The notes under the pieces: model-generated
Told to the model about the DNA's origin: nothing
Databases searched by the model: none
Seen by the model: the letters and a program-made list of their open reading frames with translations, nothing else
DNA from: Balanoglossus misakiensis
Taxonomy: Eukaryota; Hemichordata
Direction: 5' to 3'
Length of the DNA stretch: 64,000 bases
Assembly (NCBI GenBank): GCA_040954595.2
Contig: CM082594.2
Location: 5,580,001-5,644,000 of the forward strand
Shown here: piece after piece, positions 10,914 through 22,148 of the stretch
Layout: each line of letters starts with the position of its first letter
Numbering within the stretch: the stretch's first letter is position 1
Program-made: the position numbers and the translations under genes

Positions 10914-13900
10914 TGTCAAGTCAAGGAAGAGAAGACCTCTTTCACCCCTGTGCCTGTGCTTTGGTTTAACCCATTTGATTTTGTTACAGTTTAAACAGGC
11001 TCTGATACAAAGAGGACGGTAGACAAGGAATTTCTAAGTTTGACAAAGATCCCAACTTCTCCAAACTTTGTCTCATAAATGTTGCAAAGAGAAAAGATAC
11101 TGCCAGTGTTTTGCAACAAAAAATAATAATGAAAATATTCTGCAAATATATGCTTTTGGAGACTGCCAAATTAAGTATTCATATATATAGGATGAGTGTT
11201 TTGAATTTGGGGGTAAATTATAATAACGGAACGGGATCATCGAAATTTAGTCTTCAGTTTCCTTTGTATTTATTTTGAGACAAAAGAAATTTATGATGTA
11301 TATATATGTCTGTCGATCATTATTCTGACATTTGAGTACTTAAAAGGTCAAATTTCTGCTAAATTGTACTTGACCCCAAGCTGTGATGTAATGTGCTCAT
11401 CATCTTAGTTTCCTTGTTTTACTGCCACTTTCTTTAACTTGGCTGAGGATATTGATAGAAGTTTAAACCAATGCTGAACAGTGACAATTCTCAATGTGAA
11501 TTTAGTTAGTACTATAAAGTGCTTAATATATAAATACATATTAAATTAGAGTTAAGGAATTATACTAACCTATACCAAAACTTTGTGAAATGATGTTTAT
11601 TTTGATACTTTTTGATTTTTTATTGTTCCTGAAATGCTTATAAGTACCAACAGTTTTAAACCAGGAATAATTGGGGAAACTTTTAATCTGCTTACTGCCA
11701 TTTTGAATTCAGTTTTATCGAGTTTTGTGTCAAGTCAAACTTGCCATATCAGAGATGCTGACAATCTTTTGATGATGTAAATTATTTTCAGTGTTGTTGT
11801 AGCACTGTGTCTGTTTTAACTGAAATATGGGCATGATTTCAGTTTAGTGTTCCTTGGGAAAAGATGTCCTATGATATTTTTGTTGTGAATGTGCACGGCC
11901 ATCTTGTTTTGTGGAATACTAAACTAATATGGTGCCAAAATATGTACTTATATTCTGTTACCAAGTGATGGTGATTTTGGGCCGAGTTTGGGAATTTCAG
12001 AATAATTTTTGTGTGCATAGGACTGAGGATTGTGGGAGATCATTCAAAATATTCCTTGTTGCTGACCAAGAGGGCACTCTCCATGATATTTTCTCCGATA
12101 TTCTTCCAATTGTCGGATCAAAAGTTGAATCACTGCTCCAACATGTGTTTCTAAACCTGAAGTCAAACTTCATTGAAAATATGTTGCAGTGCATTTGTGA
12201 AGTATTTAGTTGACGCCATTTTTTGGTCTGATGCAACTTTTCATGTCATGCTAGACAGTATCAATAGTTATGTTGATTTTTAAACAAAAACATCTCTGCT
12301 GTGTTTACCCTGTCCATGAAAATGCCTAGTTTAATACCCAGGATTAAGATCGCATTGCATTGTACACACATTCCAAGTTTGGTTGCTTGTCGCACAGGTC
12401 AAACAATCTCCCTATCAGTCTCAGTACTCTGTCAAATGTCTTTAAAACTTGTAAGGGTTTGTTAAATCCCAACAAGAGAAAATTTTGTTGGGTATCACAT
12501 ATTTTGTTAGGCAGGATCTGAAAGATGGGCTGAAAGTTGAAATAGTGTTGAAATGCTATTCAAATTTTATAAAATTTATAAAATTAGTTTTGAATATTCA
12601 GAGCTCAGTGTCAATACTGTGGTAAAATACATATAAATAAATGCAATATTTGTGTACTTTGGACAATTAAAAATTTTGACATATTTTTCTAACCAATCCA
12701 ATACTTAAAATTTGTAGGCTCAAAGATATTTTACTTGATTTTTGCACTAATTTTGATACCTGGATTTGACTTGAAAAATATTATTATTAAGTAAATACAT
12801 GTACTTAGACTTGATTGTAGAGATATTGTATATACTATCATAGTTTTTATATGCTATGTGTCTTGATAATCACAGTATTTTATTATTTAATAATTATTAT
12901 CTTAATTAATATGTTAATTAATATTTTGGAAGGGGGGTGAGTCTTTAGTGTGCAAGTCCAGTGTGAAACAATTCTATTTGAATGACCTTTGACTTATGAC
13001 CCAGTGTCATGAAAATTTTTGGAAGCCATTTTGCCACTGTCATAAATCACCTACAATGTGCTGGTGACATTTTACTGTTCTTTACTACTTATTCATTATT
13101 AATTAGTTTTAGCGAAGGAAAACAAATCCATGTTTTATTAGCATGGATGTAAACTTACTTTATTTTCAGACGAAAATATGGTTTTATACCAGAAATGCAG
13201 TTCGTCGAACCCGACCTGCATTTTACTTCTGAAATTTTCAAGTTTTCAGTTTTAGGTTTCCAGTTTCCTCCCACAGATGAATTTTGGTTTGTTTTACGAC
13301 ACGTCATTAGAATTTATGACCAGAATGGCATTATTAAATGCAACTAAAATGGGGGACGTATGCAACATTCCAAAAAATACAGTTAATACAGGAAAAAAAT
13401 CCTAGGGAGAACAAGGTGCTTTACTGTGCTCAGAAAGTGTGAATTGAAATAATGGTGTTACTTTTCCTTTTGAAACAAAAACTTCCCCAAAGCTTTGAAT
13501 AGTGGAAACTAAACAAGTAGATAAACAGAGAGTAGGGTAGATTTTTTCACGTTTTTTTCCCTTGAGTTTGACACTGCCGTGAAAGAAAAGATTTTTTCAG
13601 TTAACCACAAATAGTACTTTTCATCAAATAGGCATTATTGTTGTGAAATGTGTCAGTTATTTTGATGGTTTTGTTGGGAGATAAGGGTATGTAAATGTCC
13701 AAGGTTTGTCTCAAGAACATTGTAAGTGAAATAAGTGTCTTGTCTTGATGATATATACCCAGACTTCTATCAGCTTATATCTTTTTAGAATATTTATGAG
13801 AGGGTCAAATAGATTGCTTTTACTTTCATGTAGAAGTACGGTGCTCTTGAGGTGCATGATGGGTAGGAGTGTATCACTTCTCCAGTGATCTGTTGGGTCA

Positions 13901-15481
13901 AAGTTCACATTCCATGTAAGATACGATGAGAGTTTGTGTTCATTCACAGCAAAAGTTTACTTGCAGGGTTGTGTTGTCATCCACAGAGTGAATTTTCGGG
14001 TTTAATGTGGATACTAAATTCTTGTCCGCAAACACTTCATAGGCAGTCATTTCCTTTGACAGTCCACACTGGGTATGATCAAGCACTGGTTCTCATAAAC
14101 ACACCAGAAAGTTGGTGAAACTCTTTGTAGGTTGAACTGTACGAGAGCTGCTGTATAAATATATTCAAATTTTTTTTATTTTTCCTGCGTACTAACATTT
14201 TTCGCATGTTACTTTATGATAGCTATATTTTAGGGTGCCAAATTGGTTGTATTTTCATATTATTGACATAGAATTGCAGTATTTACATCTGTATTTCCAA
14301 TAACCAGAGAAATGAAATTTACATAATATTGAGTGACGTTTTCTTTAGAGAATGCCTAGTTTGCACACCTCTTTTTGAAAACCAGCACTCCCAGTGTATA
14401 CTAGTTGGGGGTGTCTTTTATTGTAAAAGGGGACATACATTGTCATTTTAGGGGTAGAAGCATACCTGTGTAGGGGAGAATTTCCAGACCTCATTTACTC
14501 TTTTGAAGAATTTACAAGTGGTGGTTTTTTTAACGTGGTATTATAATTATTATTTCTTATGTAGTTCTATATTTCATATATGGATGGAAATATTTGAATA
14601 TTCAATTAAGATGGATATTTTTCCAAGTGATCAAGGTTTTCCTGAAAGGACAAAGATGCTAAAAATAATTTCATAATGATGATGGGGGAATTGTCTTCAG
14701 GATGGATTTTATACAAGATTGTTACTGTTGAAATAAAACATTGTATGATTATCAAACTTTTCATGCTTGAAGTTAACCCTATTTTCACCCCTACATGTAT
14801 AGTATAAAGATCCAGCACAGCTTCTGAAAATAGTGGAGGTAGAAGGGTTAATTAAGGATCACCCACATCTGATGGCATTTGTGGAGATTGCCATAAACAC
14901 AGAACTAATTCAGGTGCGACACAATCATTAAATGTTTAAAATCCAATTTTGTTTAATTTGTGTAAATTACACAAAATAAGTATTTTTGTCAATGACAGGT
15001 ACTTAAAAAATATCGTGCAGCAAAGTACATGTAGGATAATTTAAATATAATGTATTTTAAAATTATGTTGAATCCCATGATCTGTTCATTTCTCTATTGT
15101 CCAACCTTAGTCACGTGTGAGAGAATCCTAAAACACAGTCATGTGTATGTAGTATAATGACAGAGTTAAAATTTTGTTAAAAAACTTCTACTCCAAGTGA
15201 CAAACCATCGCAATGACATCATTTGAACTCAGCTGCTTTAAGAATTAGCATATTCACAAGTATATCCCATCGGAAAATAATATTTTGATTGAAGGAAGGA
15301 AATAGTCATGTATTTCAGTAGAGCTTCATTGGTGCTGGAAAAAAAACGTGACGGGAGAAATAGAATTTTGTCATTCCTGAGTTGAGGGCGCTCTCTGTGA
15401 TCATGATGAAGGCGCTCCCTGTGATCATGTCGTCCCGTCAAGTGATGAAAACCCAGTCGAATTTAGAGGTTTTACAAGAGA
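10914..15481. other. RFX7 3'UTR and convergent intergenic DNA
   Basis: AT-rich sequence between the RFX7 stop and the GGACT stop on the other strand. The first AATAAA I noticed after the RFX7 stop is at 12636-12641 (an ATTAAA occurs earlier near 11550), so the transcript may have a long 3'UTR. A tandem pair of a roughly 23-bp unit (GGCGCTCTCTGTGATCATG and a near copy) lies at 15389-15434. No other gene seen. Confidence 0.55.
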
Positions 15482-15772
15482 CTACTGCTGTTCTACTTTC
15501 TTCACCATGGCACACAAATCCTCTCCTGAAGCTCTTTCAACGTGTGCGACATACTTGCACTCTTCCTCCCCGTAACTGGACATCATATTCTGGTTCAAGA
15601 GTTCCTCTTTGAAATTGTGCAAAATGTAGCACCAAGCTATCTGGTCTTGTTCCGTATCGTCGAACGGCTGCACGATGATTTTCCTTCTCTCGTACCAGTG
15701 CGGGTGGTTTTCGAGTTTGTCCAAGGTTGCCAGCATTTCGTCATCAACGTCGTACATTTCTCCTTGAATTCT
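15482..15772 (-). CDS. GGACT: GGACT exon 2
   Basis: Starts RIQGEMYDVDDEML after an acceptor ttcag, carries the catalytic Glu, and ends MVKKVEQQ and TAG. Confidence 0.93.
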   Translation of the reverse strand, partial: RIQGEMYDVDDEMLATLDKLENHPHWYERRKIIVQPFDDTEQDQIAWCYILHNFKEELLNQNMMSSYGEEECKYVAHVERASGEDLCAMVKKVEQQ

Positions 15773-16055
15773 CTGAAATGTGAACAATATGGAAAGACAA
15801 TTTGAAACAATTCAAAACATAGAAAGTAACAGTTTCTGCATTAAAGTTAAAGTTTCGACTTACATTTCCGAAACCTGGCTTGTCCAACACGAATGGAATA
15901 TTATACGGAGTGCCTACAACTAGTGGCCACTTGCCCAATGTTTCTGCCTCTCCGACAAAATTGGCAGACCCGTTCTTTTGGTTAGTCACCAGGTAATGAT
16001 TAGGAAATCCCATCTTCAAAGTGCCGTACACGAACATCCGATGAAGTTTGGACAT
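15482..16055 (-). CDS. GGACT: Gamma-glutamylaminecyclotransferase, two exons
   Basis: Exons (transcript order) 15864-16055 and 15482-15772 give 160 residues; the human enzyme has 153. GGACT acts on gamma-glutamylamines such as gamma-glutamyl-epsilon-lysine, releasing 5-oxoproline and free amine during breakdown of transglutaminase crosslinks. Visible family marks: the glycine-rich anion loop YGTLKMG at residues 10-16, the NIPFVLDKPGFGN segment (52-64), and DDEMLATLDKLE, whose final Glu (85) aligns with the catalytic Glu82 of the human enzyme. Domain: AIG2-like/gamma-glutamylcyclotransferase fold. The start is the only ATG in frame (16055-16053); the frame is open a little upstream but only from a GTG. 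It runs head-to-head with GPATCH4. It is intact; predicted soluble and cytosolic, with no signal peptide. Confidence 0.94.
15864..16055 (-). CDS. GGACT: GGACT exon 1
   Basis: 64 codons from MSKLHRMFVYGTLKMG to KPGFGN. Donor gtaagt (complement of acttac at 15858-15863), phase 0. Confidence 0.93.
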
Positions 16056-16258
16056 GATTACTACTCTCACACGCCTGGTACTTATTCGTTGAACTATAAA
16101 ATATCAGCGATCTTGTCGGTATGGACCTTATTTTCTTATAATTCATCAGGATCGCCAAGCTAGACGACGAAACAAGTTCGCATTTGCCCAGTTTCTGGTT
16201 TTACCCTTTGACCTCAGTCACATGACAAAATCAGGTGACGTAACTGTCAATTTCCAAG
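16056..16258. promoter_or_regulatory. Bidirectional GGACT/GPATCH4 promoter
   Basis: Only 203 bp separate two divergent start codons. Candidate sites seen: TCACATGA (16218-16225, an E-box of the M-box type), TGACGTAA (16236-16243, CRE/ATF-like) and, over the GPATCH4 start codon, a YY1/TISU-like sequence. No TATA box is placed convincingly for either gene. Binding is inferred from sequence only. Confidence 0.7.
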
Positions 16259-16266
16259 ATGGCGTC
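16255..16266 (+). promoter_or_regulatory. TISU/YY1-like element on GPATCH4 start codon
   Basis: CAAGATGGCGTC matches the translation-initiator-of-short-5'UTR consensus SAASATGGCGGC at 11 of 12 positions. Such elements act both as YY1-type promoter sites and as initiation signals for very short leaders. It supports ATG 16259 as the start. Confidence 0.5.
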
Positions 16267-16313
16267 CAGTGAATTCGCCCAACGACAACTCGCTAAACAT
16301 GGTTGGAAAAAAG
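16259..16313 (+). CDS. GPATCH4: GPATCH4 exon 1
   Basis: MASSEFAQRQLAKHGWKK, phase 1 out; donor gtaaac. Confidence 0.9.
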
Positions 16314-17182
16314 GTAAACATGCTGTATTTTTGTTATGAAATGATAAAACTTTTACGCTACAGTCATTTATAGTTTTAAATAGGTTAACCACTTACTTAA
16401 ACGTTTGTTATTTACTGACGGGAAATCGAAAATAGTACACTATATGGTTACTCCGTATTTAATACTCATGGCCATGCCATGTGGTCTGTCTGTAGCTCTG
16501 CGTGTCTGTTGACTGACGAGTACCGTAGTAGCTCTATTTGGTCCTACCTGGGACCGTTCAGGGCGAATCTAGAGACATTATTACGATCTCGAACAATCTT
16601 GTCAATCGTTAAAGCTACCCCTAACTTGCGCTTGAAGGCAAATTTACGTTGGCCTTGGACCCACGTGGAAAGTGCACGCCCTCTATAAGGCTAAACAAAA
16701 TGTACATGTATACATTTGTTCATGTAGTATATGTACTATATGATGATGATTATGACGACTCAAGGAACTACCTGTTGAATATGACTCCACTATACAAAAT
16801 GACAATACTCACACTTTGTGGTAACCTTCATTACTTGCAGGGGCTGGTCTTGGCAAAAATGAAACTGGGATTACGGAAGCCATCAAAGTGAAGATCAAGG
16901 CAGACAAAGCTGGGGTAAGCCGATGTCAATTTTATTTTTCTGGTTATTGGATTTGATCGCAGTTTTTGCATGAAACCTCAAGGGGTGACTTATGGGCAAT
17001 CCAATATGTATTGTCTTCCGTGAAAATTGGAAAAATATTTTTATTAGAAATCAAGTGAATTAGAGATAGTAGACAAGTGAGCCAAACATTGTAACTATGA
17101 ATGTTGTGTAGTTTGAAATCTTAGGTTGGATTCAGTTGCATGTACATGTACCGGGGTTGGGGTGGTGGCGAAATCCGAGAGG

Positions 17183-17215
<33 letters not shown>

Positions 17216-20200
17216 GGGGGCCGTAGGGAAAGGTGGAAACCAACTAAAATTCTGACGGTGGAGGATGGGGTTACTTAAAGGGACAAAGTCTCTCTCTCTC
17301 ACTCTTCTTTTCCCATTTATTATGTTTGATTCACTACACTGTCTATGCTAATGCACATGTGGATATATAGTGAATCAACATTCAACCATCACGTTTGTAG
17401 GATATGAGAGTAAAAATCTCGCCAAAATGAATAAATGGTAAACACCGAATATTCATTTTGCTCTCGCGTCTACAAGTGGGATGGAAGGTGTGTGTGGTTG
17501 AACTTTGAGTAAAATTTCTACATAATGTTTACCATAGAGATTTTCAAAGTCACTAAATTTGGCGGCCATTTTGAATGCCATAGACTAAGCACAGATATAG
17601 GCGGCCATTTTGAATCTCAAATTTGGCGGCCATTTTGAAAGTCTTAAGACAATTTTGAAAAGACCCCCCCCCCCCCCCCCCCCCCCCCACTCCCCCCGAA
17701 TTTAATGAGTAAATGAAAAATTATTTTCGGCAAGAAATGAATAATCTAAAGTAGCCAAAAATGAATAATCAGTGTTTACCATTTATTCATTTTGGCGAGA
17801 TTTTTACTCTCACATCTATATGCAGGATGGAAGTTGTTTGTGGTTGAACGTTGATTCACTATATACATGTATTCACATGTACTGAACATCAATGGTGTCT
17901 TGTATCAAACATACTTGATGGGAAAAGGGCAGCAAGAGAGAGACTTTGTCCTTTTAATTTCAACTACCATTGAGACTGCATCTTAGATAACCCTATTGCT
18001 TTGATCTGTAGGTGGGGACAGATCCAGGTGAACAGTTTACATTTCATTGGTGGGACCACGCATTCAACAAAGCTGCAAATGGTATCACAGTTGAAAATAC
18101 ACAGGTAAGAGCATCAGAGGAGAGGTGTGATGTATGTGAATATAGCTGAATTATCAATGTTTGGGGCATCACTGAAGCAATTAAAAACAGTGACAAAGGG
18201 GGTAACTTACCTTTTTAAGAAGTACATGATTTAGTCACGGTTTTCTTGTTTTTAATAACATTTTTATAAAGTTTTAATGCCGAGTAGGTCATTTTATCAT
18301 TGTATCTTCACAGTTTTAACCCTATTGCTACCGGGTGTCATAACCCGTTAGAGTCTCAAGTCCCATATAGATAGGTATCATCACTGGAATACGTATTTAG
18401 ACAGTGTTGGTTTCTTTGATTAGCTGCCATGTGTGTATTTAGACAGGGTCGTTTGCCTCAATCTAGCTGTATCCACTGTTTATGATCACCTTGGCCTGAT
18501 CAAATTACCCAGCAGAGGCGTTTAGTATGTACTCAGCTGTTCAAATATTTGACATTACACAGTCTGATACCAATTCATTTCTCCACAGTCAAGTATGCCC
18601 GGGATTCTAGGGGGGTAGGAAAATAACTACGTTTCCTACTGACTTGGCACTGTTAGGGTTAATATTGTATTTTATGAGCTTAGTTTTTTTATTGTAAAGT
18701 GGTTTGATGTTTTTATTGATGGAAATCGCTGTATAAAAATAAATTATTATTATTATTATTATTATGACAAGGCAAGAATGTGATTCTGTAAATAATAATT
18801 TTTTCTTTGGGATCTCTTCTTCTCCCCAGGATGGTGTCAAAGTGAAGAGCAGCTCAGATAAAAGGACCCCAATCCAGACCAAGAAGACAGCCATGACACT
18901 GGACAATAAATCAATGTTGTATGGAAGATTTATTAAGGTAAGTCGAACATGTACAGTGAAAATCTCTCATTTCCTCAGGACACACAAGGCAAGGAATGTG
19001 TATAGTGGTGAAATTTTGTCATATCTTCATTTGTAGTGAACACTTAAAAAAAAAAACAATTATATAAACTTTAGTGCAATTATAATAATGATCTGTGTCT
19101 CTGAAAAGCAAAAATTATAATTCTATATGATTCACTAAAACTACCAGAGGTTCGATTTTACTGTAGGCCATAGTCCCAGATTGAGCTGGTAGTTCTCTGA
19201 AGATACACCGATGCCATGTCTATCAGTGCAGTTGATTCTTGTTCTTTTTCTTTCAGTCGGCCACACTTACACCAGAGGGTCTGCAGGGAATTGGAGATGA
19301 TGGTACAAGTAGTGATAGTTCATCAGCAGAGAGTGACAGCGACAACCCAGAGGATAAATTTAAAGTGCTGACAGATGAACAGCTCTTCAAAGCTTGTGGT
19401 GGACTCACAGCTCACAAGTAAGTTCATGTCATTTCTTTTCTTAGAGAGAGTTAAAAAAAGCAGCATGGAGTAGATATGTTAAGCATATTAAGCAATCACT
19501 ACTATCTTTGTATTTGTTTCAAATGTATATCAAATGTAGATGGTACATGTACCAGGTAAATCAACTTAAAACATTTCTGGTTACGTTCAACTTTGGCCAA
19601 TCATAGGCAATATTTATTTTATAAATTATTAGGCCATAGGGAACAGCCTTTACATTGGCTAATTGTAAGTCTATTCTTAGTTCTGCTGCACTATTGTAAT
19701 GTCAGTCACAGTATTGTATAGTAGTGGAACACATACAATTCTTACTGCCTGAAATAGGTTTATGCTGCCTTGGTGAACAATAAGAATTTCATGCAGTAGA
19801 CTTTTGTCATGTTTAATAAATTGGAGTTTGAAAGCTAAGAAATTGTGTCTTTTAAGATTCCATGTGATGGTGAGTTGACATTTTCACCCACAATGCATTT
19901 TATTAACCCACAATGCAATGTCATTTGTTGATGTTTCAGGGCTGCACGGCACGGACATAAACTGAACGGAAAATTGCGACGGATCGAGGAACAAGAGAAG
20001 CAGCTTTTGAGGAATATTGGTGGAGACGGAGATTCAAAACCCAGCGATGAAATGAAGAGTACCGGCAAGAGTAATTCTTGCAAGAAGAAGAAGAAGAAGA
20101 AAAAAGCCAAGAAGAGAAAGCGGGAAGACAAGGCAGATGTCGGAGAATCCAGTGGAAAGAGTGAGGAAAGCCGACGGAAAAAGAGGAAAAATGCGGACTC

Positions 20201-20306
20201 GGACTCTTCTGTGGAAATCAACGCACATTCAAGGACTCGGAGAAATAGCAAGAAGTTGAAAAAGAGATCTGAAAAGGATGCCGTGAGACTTCAAATCCCC
20301 AGTTGA
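16259..20306 (+). CDS. GPATCH4: G-patch domain protein GPATCH4, six exons
   Basis: Exons 16259-16313, 16841-16914, 18012-18104, 18830-18937, 19257-19417 and 19940-20306 total 858 bp, 285 residues plus stop. The G-patch (about residues 5-45) has the core HGWKKGAGLGKNETG; G-patches bind and activate DEAH helicases such as DHX15. FHWWDHAFNKAA (54-65) and LLYG/MLYGRFIK match the GPATCH4-specific region after the G-patch. An acidic Ser/Asp block follows, then TDEQLFKACGGLTAHKAARH, which is the family's second signature. The C terminus is highly basic, with eight consecutive Lys (212-219) and RKRE, consistent with nuclear/nucleolar targeting. It is shorter than human GPATCH4 (446 aa) because the charged C-terminal repeats are fewer. 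Divergent from GGACT. The family is implicated in rRNA/snRNA maturation; the role here is inferred. Confidence 0.93.
16841..16914 (+). CDS. GPATCH4: GPATCH4 exon 2
   Basis: GAGLGKNETGITEAIKVK then IKADKAG: the second half of the G-patch. Acceptor ttgcag, donor gtaagc. Confidence 0.92.
17199..17220. repeat. G homopolymer, 22 bases
   Basis: Preceded by a short GT repeat. It lies just outside the left arm of the foldback element. Confidence 0.9.
17275..17957. repeat. Foldback (inverted-repeat) element in GPATCH4 intron 2
   Basis: The left arm (17275-17462) and right arm (about 17751-17957) are imperfect reverse complements of roughly 190-205 bp. Shared words include GGACAAAGTCTCTCTCT, TTTTCCCAT, ATATAGTGAATCAAC, GAGAGTAAAAATCTCGCC and AAATGAATAAATGGTAAACAC. 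The centre carries GGCGGCCATTTTGAA units and a C run. A partial copy of the inner arm sequence recurs at about 42899-42945 in an AGAP intron, so this is a dispersed family. No coding capacity is seen. Confidence 0.75.
17664..17688. repeat. C homopolymer, 25 bases
   Basis: Uninterrupted C run inside the foldback element, complementary to the G run about 450 bp upstream. Confidence 0.9.
18012..18104 (+). CDS. GPATCH4: GPATCH4 exon 3
   Basis: VGTDPGEQFTFHWWDHAF through VENTQ; the conserved HWW motif. Acceptor tgtag, donor gtaaga, phase 0 on both sides. Confidence 0.92.
18105..18829 (+). other. GPATCH4 intron 3
   Basis: 725 bp GT-AG intron; an (ATT)n microsatellite lies at about 18746-18766. 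Nothing else is recognised. Confidence 0.7.
18830..18937 (+). CDS. GPATCH4: GPATCH4 exon 4
   Basis: DGVKVKSSSDKR through MLYGRFIK. Acceptor ccccag, donor gtaagt, phase 0. Confidence 0.92.
19257..19417 (+). CDS. GPATCH4: GPATCH4 exon 5
   Basis: Acidic Ser/Asp segment, then TDEQLFKACGGLTAH. Phase 2 out, donor gtaagt. Confidence 0.92.
19418..19939 (+). other. GPATCH4 intron 5
   Basis: 522 bp GT-AG intron without recognisable features. Confidence 0.7.
19940..20306 (+). CDS. GPATCH4: GPATCH4 exon 6
   Basis: KAARHGHKLNGKLRRIEEQE then the Lys/Arg-rich tail, ending LQIPS and TGA. It contains an AAG trinucleotide run coding for poly-Lys at about 20081-20106. Confidence 0.92.
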
Positions 20307-20582
20307 CACAGCGATGGTTTATAGACTCCAAGGGTGCTGTTCAGGTAGGACTGAATCAATCTCAATCTGACACACACTGTCTCCCACATCCCTTCCTTTT
20401 TTCTCACTGTCATTAACGCAACTGGAACTACTTTGTGATAACAAATTAGTTTACTTAACGGTTTCTGTTTAACAATTGTTGTGAAAAAAAACCCCTACAA
20501 TTATCAAATTTTTCCTGGCAATTTTTTTGCAAAAATGTCAATTGATGCATTTTCATAGAATTGTTTATATATGTTTGGAGTA

Positions 20583-21730
20583 GAGAGTAAATCGTGAAAA
20601 AAAAAATTTTATTCTCAAGAAAGTAGAGTAAATCCTGAAAAATATTCTAAGTATTATTTCTCATTGAAAGTAGAGAGTAAATCCTGAAAATATTCTAAGT
20701 TTTTTTTTCCTCATTGAAAGTAGAGTAAATCCTGAAAAATATTCTAAGTTTTTTTCTCATTAAAAGTAGAGTAAGTATAGAGTGAAGCCTGAAAAATTTC
20801 TAAGTTTTTTTAAATGTCAAAGTATAGAGTAAAGCCTGAAAAATTTCTAAGTATAGAGTGAAGCCTGAAAAATTTCTAAGTTTTTTTAATGTCAAAGTAT
20901 AGAGTACAGCCTGAAAAAGTTCTAAGTTTTTTTAATGTCTAAGTATAGAGTAAAGCCTGAAAAATTTCTAAGTATAGAGTGAAGCCTGAAAAATTTCTAA
21001 GTTTTTTTAATGTCAAAGTATAGAGTGAAGCCTGAAAAATTTCTAAGTTTTTTTAATGTCTAAGTATAGAGTGAAGCCTGAAAAATTTCTAAGTTTTTTT
21101 AATGTCTAAGTATAGAGTAAAGCCTGAAAAATTTCTAAGTTTTTTTAATGTCAAAGTATAGAGTACAGCCTGAAAAATTTCTAAGTATAGAGTAAAGCCT
21201 GAAAAATTTCTAAGTTTATTTTAAATGTCAAAGTATAGAGTAAAGCCTGAAAAATTTCTAAGTATAGAGTAAAGCCTGAAAAATTTCTAAGTATAGAGTA
21301 AAGCCTGAAAAATTTCTAAGTATAGAGTGAAGCCTGAAAAATTTCTAAGTTTTTTTAAATGTCAAAGTATAGAGTAAAGCCTGAAAAATGTCTAAGTATA
21401 GAGTGAAGCCTGAAAAATTTCTAAGTATAGAGTAAAGCCTGAAAAAGTTCTAAGTTTTTTTAATGTCAAAGTATAGAGTAAAGCCTGAAAAATTTCTAAG
21501 TATAGAGTGAAGCCTGAAAAATTTCTAAGTTTTTTTAAATGTCAAAGTATAGAGTAAAGCCTGAAAAATGTCTAAGTATAGAGTGAAGCCTGAAAAATTT
21601 CTAAGTATAGAGTAAAGCCTGAAAAAGTTCTAAGTGTTTTTAATAAGTATAGAGTGAAGCCTAAAAAATTTCTAAGTGTTTTTAATAAGTATAGAGTAAA
21701 GCCTGAAAAATTTCTAAGTGTTTTTTTTTT
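20583..21730. repeat. 29/46-bp minisatellite array behind GPATCH4
   Basis: About 25 copies of a 29-bp core (AAGTATAGAGTAAAGCCTGA followed by AAAATTTCT) alternate with a longer 46-bp form that adds AAGTTTTTTTAATGTCA. Four diverged units of the AAATCCTGAAAAATATTCTAAG type sit at the left edge (20583-20760). A 180-bp higher-order repeat is visible: 21301-21455 and 21481-21635 are identical base for base. The array probably lies in, or just beyond, the GPATCH4 3'UTR. Confidence 0.9.
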
Positions 21731-22148
21731 TTTTACAAAAAAGCAGACACCAAGGATTGAAATTTATTGTATTTTATTTCATTTTCATATTTCATATTTC
21801 ATATTGAAATTTAACTCGTATTCACTTGTCGTTTCAGGTCTATCTGTTGAATGGTTGATGACCAATCGAAAGAAGTGGAGTCCAGCCGGGATCTGAAAAG
21901 ACAAGGCAAGTGTTAGAAAATGCAAGTTATGTAGGGGGCATACACAAGTTTCAAAAATTTTCTAAGTCAAACAAAACTTAGAAAATTTTAGAAACTTGTA
22001 CATGCCCCAACGTGGTGGTATAGACAAATTTCAAATTTTTAGCGTTTCTGACTTAGTTTTTTTTTTTAGTTTTTTATATGCCATCCCTAGCCCCCACCCT
22101 AACCTCCCCATGAGTGTACAGCAAAGACTAATAAATCTCTAGCACAAC

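Larger units (their letters stand above)
16915..18011 (+). other. GPATCH4 intron 2 with foldback element
   Basis: 1.1 kb intron dominated by a long inverted repeat (described separately), a 22-base G run and a 25-base C run. Confidence 0.75.

Noticed and set aside
15482-16070. Longer GGACT start upstream of 16055
   Set aside because: The upstream in-frame codon is GTG; the ATG at 16055 gives the family-typical distance to YGTLK.
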